A stretch of 64,000 bases of DNA. Origin: Pseudomonas putida NBRC 14164 (GTDB taxonomy: Bacteria; Pseudomonadota; Gammaproteobacteria; Pseudomonadales; Pseudomonadaceae). Location of the stretch: positions 2,784,501 to 2,848,500 of the forward strand of contig NC_021505.1 of the NCBI RefSeq assembly GCF_000412675.1, read 5' to 3'. The notes below the pieces were generated by a model that saw only the letters and a list, made by a program, of their open reading frames with translations, did not search any database and was not told where the DNA came from. How positions within the stretch are numbered: the first letter of the stretch is position 1; each line of letters begins with the position of its first letter. Shown here in pieces: positions 61,950 to 64,000 of this stretch. A program made the position numbers and the translations under genes.

Positions 61950-63512
61950 ATGAAGTCTGACTACGAACTCTCCATCAGAGATTACATCGCCATTATCAAG
62001 GACAGGGCCCTGGTGTTAGGGGTGAGTGCCGTAGTCATTCTTGCCGCGACCGTGGCGGTCGCGTTGATGGTGCCGCCGCTCTACCAGTCGACCGGCACCA
62101 TCCTTGTGGAGTCACAGCAGATTTCGCCCGAGCTGGTGTCGACCAACACCACCAGCTTTGCCGATGAGCGCATCGAGGTGATTCGCCAGCGGGTGATGAC
62201 CCGCGAGAACCTGCTGCGCATTATCGACAAGTACAACCTGTTCGCCGACAAGCGCTTGAGCGAGTCCGACAAGATCGACCAGATGCGCAATGCCATCGTG
62301 GTCGAAACCCTTACCACGTTCGTGCGCGGGCGAGGCGAGGCGACGGTTGCGTTCAATGTGTCCTTCGAACACAAGCAGGCGGAAGTCGCCAAGGAAGTGG
62401 CCGATGAACTGGTCACCCTGTTTCTCAACGAAAACCTCAAGCAGCGCACCGAGCGGGCCAACGAAACCACCGAGTTTCTTACCCAGGAGGCCAACAAGCT
62501 GGGTGCCGAACTGGCCAGCCTGGAGAATCAGCTGGCCGACTTCAAACAGGCCCACGCCAATGCCTTGCCAGAGCACCAGACCCTGCGCATGAACATGCTC
62601 TCGCGCTCGGAGCTGGAGTTCCGCGAAGTCGACCGTGACTACAAGGCCGCCCAGGAAGAACTGCGCTACCTGGAGCTTGAGCTGTCGGCGGCCAATGCCG
62701 GCCTGGCCACCAAGACTACCGAAGGCAGCAAGCCAGCCAGTGCCGACCAGCCCCAGGACCTGCCAAGCCTGAAGGCCGAATACGCCCGGTTGCTGACCCG
62801 CTACAAGGATGCCCACCCGGATGTGGTGGCGGTCAAGCGCAAGATCCAGGCGCTCGAAGCCAGCGGCGGGCGCACGGCCACCACGTCCACAGTCAGCCTC
62901 GACGTGGCGCGCGTTCGCGCCAAGATGAGCGCGGCCCAGGAACGTATCAGCTCGCTGGCCGATCAGAAGCGCGAGCTGACCAGAAAGATGGAGGGCTACG
63001 AGGCCGAAATCCTCGAGGCGCCGCAAGTCGAGCGTGGCCTGGTGACCTTGATGCGTGACCACGATAACGCGCGCAAGAAGTATGAAGAAATCCGCGCCAA
63101 GGAAATGGGCGCGAAGATTACCGAAAGCCTGGAGCAGGAGAACAAGGCCGAGCGCTTTGTGCTGCTGGAGCCACCGCTGATGCCTGAAAAACCGATCAAG
63201 CCTAATCGCAAGAAGATCGCTGCGTTGGGCCTGGTGCTGGCACCGGCAGGCGGCGGCGCCTTGGTGATGCTGCTGGAAATGCTCAACCAGCGCGTGCGCG
63301 GCGTCGGTGCTCTGGAAAACCTGCTGGGCAAACGGGTGCTGGTGGCAATCCCCTACATCGATACCCGGGCCGATGTGGCCAGGCGCAAACGCTGGCGTAA
63401 CTGGCTGATCCTGGCGGCACTGGCGTTGGCGGCTATCATGGTAGTGCTGGTGCACGTCTTTTACATGCCACTGGATGTGCTGTTGTTCAAAGTCATATCT
63501 CGGTTTGCATAG
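61950..63512 (+). CDS. Wzz/GNVR-type chain-length determinant protein
   Basis: A 520-residue inner-membrane protein. An N-terminal Wzz domain (membrane span about residues 19-40, preceded by MKSDYELSIRDYIAIIKDR) is followed by a long coiled-coil periplasmic part (roughly 160-400) and a GNVR-like segment (ILEAPQVERGLVTLMRDHDN). A second membrane span lies near 465-490. The polymer co-polymerase controls chain length and docks with the BY-kinase encoded next. No kinase domain is fused to it. Confidence 0.9.
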   Translation: MKSDYELSIRDYIAIIKDRALVLGVSAVVILAATVAVALMVPPLYQSTGTILVESQQISPELVSTNTTSFADERIEVIRQRVMTRENLLRIIDKYNLFADKRLSESDKIDQMRNAIVVETLTTFVRGRGEATVAFNVSFEHKQAEVAKEVADELVTLFLNENLKQRTERANETTEFLTQEANKLGAELASLENQLADFKQAHANALPEHQTLRMNMLSRSELEFREVDRDYKAAQEELRYLELELSAANAGLATKTTEGSKPASADQPQDLPSLKAEYARLLTRYKDAHPDVVAVKRKIQALEASGGRTATTSTVSLDVARVRAKMSAAQERISSLADQKRELTRKMEGYEAEILEAPQVERGLVTLMRDHDNARKKYEEIRAKEMGAKITESLEQENKAERFVLLEPPLMPEKPIKPNRKKIAALGLVLAPAGGGALVMLLEMLNQRVRGVGALENLLGKRVLVAIPYIDTRADVARRKRWRNWLILAALALAAIMVVLVHVFYMPLDVLLFKVISRFA

Positions 63513-63523
63513 GGAAAGCAGTG

Positions 63524-64000
63524 ATGGACAGGACCAAGCCGTCTGTTGGCAATAATCTTCACCAGGTTACCCCGGGCACCCCCCAGGCATTGTCACCCGC
63601 CCCCGGAACCGCGCTGGCGGAAGTGCCAGGCCAGTTCGATTATGTGAACACCAAAGTGGTGCCGCTGCGGGCGGACCATCTGGAGCGCCACCGCATCGTG
63701 GCGTACAACAAGAACTCCAACATGAACGGGCCGATCGACCTGCTGCGCACGCAGGTGCTCAGGGCCATGGAGGAGAACGGCTGGCGTACGCTGGCGATCA
63801 CCTCGCCAACGCCTGAGGCGGGCAAGACGGTGCTGGCGATCAATCTGGCCATGAGTATTGCTCACCACACGACCAAGACTGCGTTGCTGGTGGACTTTGA
63901 CCTGCGCCGGCCCAAAGTCGGCAGTACCCTTGGCCTGCCCATGGAGCAGGCGCTGAACGAGTACCTGACGGACAAGGCCGAGTTGCAGGAATGCCTGGTC
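63524..64000 (+). CDS. BY-kinase (CpsD/CapB-like), N-terminal part only
   Basis: 159 codons are visible before the window ends; no stop is reached. After a disordered N-terminus (about 35 residues) the protein has a Walker A-like TSPTPEAGKTVLAINLA and a Walker A' LLVDFDLRRPKVG, both typical of bacterial tyrosine autokinases of the exopolysaccharide pathway. It probably phosphorylates itself and the export machinery in concert with the adjacent Wzz protein. The tyrosine cluster at the C-terminus lies outside the window. Confidence 0.88.
   Translation, partial: MDRTKPSVGNNLHQVTPGTPQALSPAPGTALAEVPGQFDYVNTKVVPLRADHLERHRIVAYNKNSNMNGPIDLLRTQVLRAMEENGWRTLAITSPTPEAGKTVLAINLAMSIAHHTTKTALLVDFDLRRPKVGSTLGLPMEQALNEYLTDKAELQECLV

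Noticed and set aside
1..64000. Search for tRNA or rRNA genes, CRISPR arrays and insertion-sequence transposases
   Set aside because: None was recognised. The direct repeat at 20243 is only a two-copy coding duplication.

Overview
The window looks like a chromosomal segment of a Pseudomonas of the P. putida group. The coding sequence is GC-rich, and P. putida-type REP palindromes sit between operons. The gene content (a K1-like type VI secretion cluster, a lexA2-imuA-imuB-dnaE2 mutagenesis cassette, an scoAB-atoE ketone-body operon and an exopolysaccharide locus) matches, as far as I remember it, the order around PP_3088-PP_3130 in P. putida KT2440. Species assignment is inference; no search was run.

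Region 1 (1-15.6 kb, minus strand) is a tightly packed T6SS structural operon: an accessory gene, tssB, tssC, tssE, tssF, tssG, tssH (clpV), tssJ, tssK, tssL, tssM and the start of tagF, with many start/stop overlaps. hcp and tssA are not in the window and probably lie beyond its left edge.

Region 2 (15.6-35.8 kb) is the variable T6SS payload island. Its minus-strand arm holds a PAAR-less membrane effector with an uncharacterised C-terminal toxin, its immunity gene, a displaced Tse6-like toxin tip with no start codon, a Tsi6-like immunity gene, and a second copy of the first immunity family. The plus-strand arm holds vgrG, two Eag chaperones, a PAAR-Rhs effector with an HNH-type nuclease tip and two tandem helical-repeat immunity genes. 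Behind these lie a displaced rhs tip (GHH-type nuclease) with an orphan immunity gene, a second rhs remnant with a 624-bp in-frame deletion, and a small Rhs-core protein. Scars include a 56-codon vgrG fragment, a truncated immunity gene, and a decayed duplicate of an ADP-ribosylglycohydrolase gene next to an intact copy. The toxin and immunity stretches are visibly more AT-rich than the Rhs core.

Region 3 (35.9-48 kb) is catabolic. One module holds an M20 amidohydrolase, an MHS transporter, an amidase and an IclR regulator. A second holds a PobR-like AraC regulator, a short-chain dehydrogenase, a KstD-like flavoprotein desaturase, a NIPSNAP protein and an AAHS-type aromatic acid transporter. 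An MdcR-like LysR regulator and a HAD phosphatase follow.

Region 4 (48-59.5 kb) holds the LexA2-controlled mutagenic polymerase cassette, an aldo/keto reductase, a LysR regulator divergent from scoAB-atoE, and an XRE-cupin regulator.

Region 5 (59.5-64 kb) is the start of an exopolysaccharide operon: a tiny secreted protein with a sorting-signal-like tail, a Wza-like export protein, an outer-membrane barrel, a Wzz/GNVR chain-length protein and a BY-kinase cut by the window edge.
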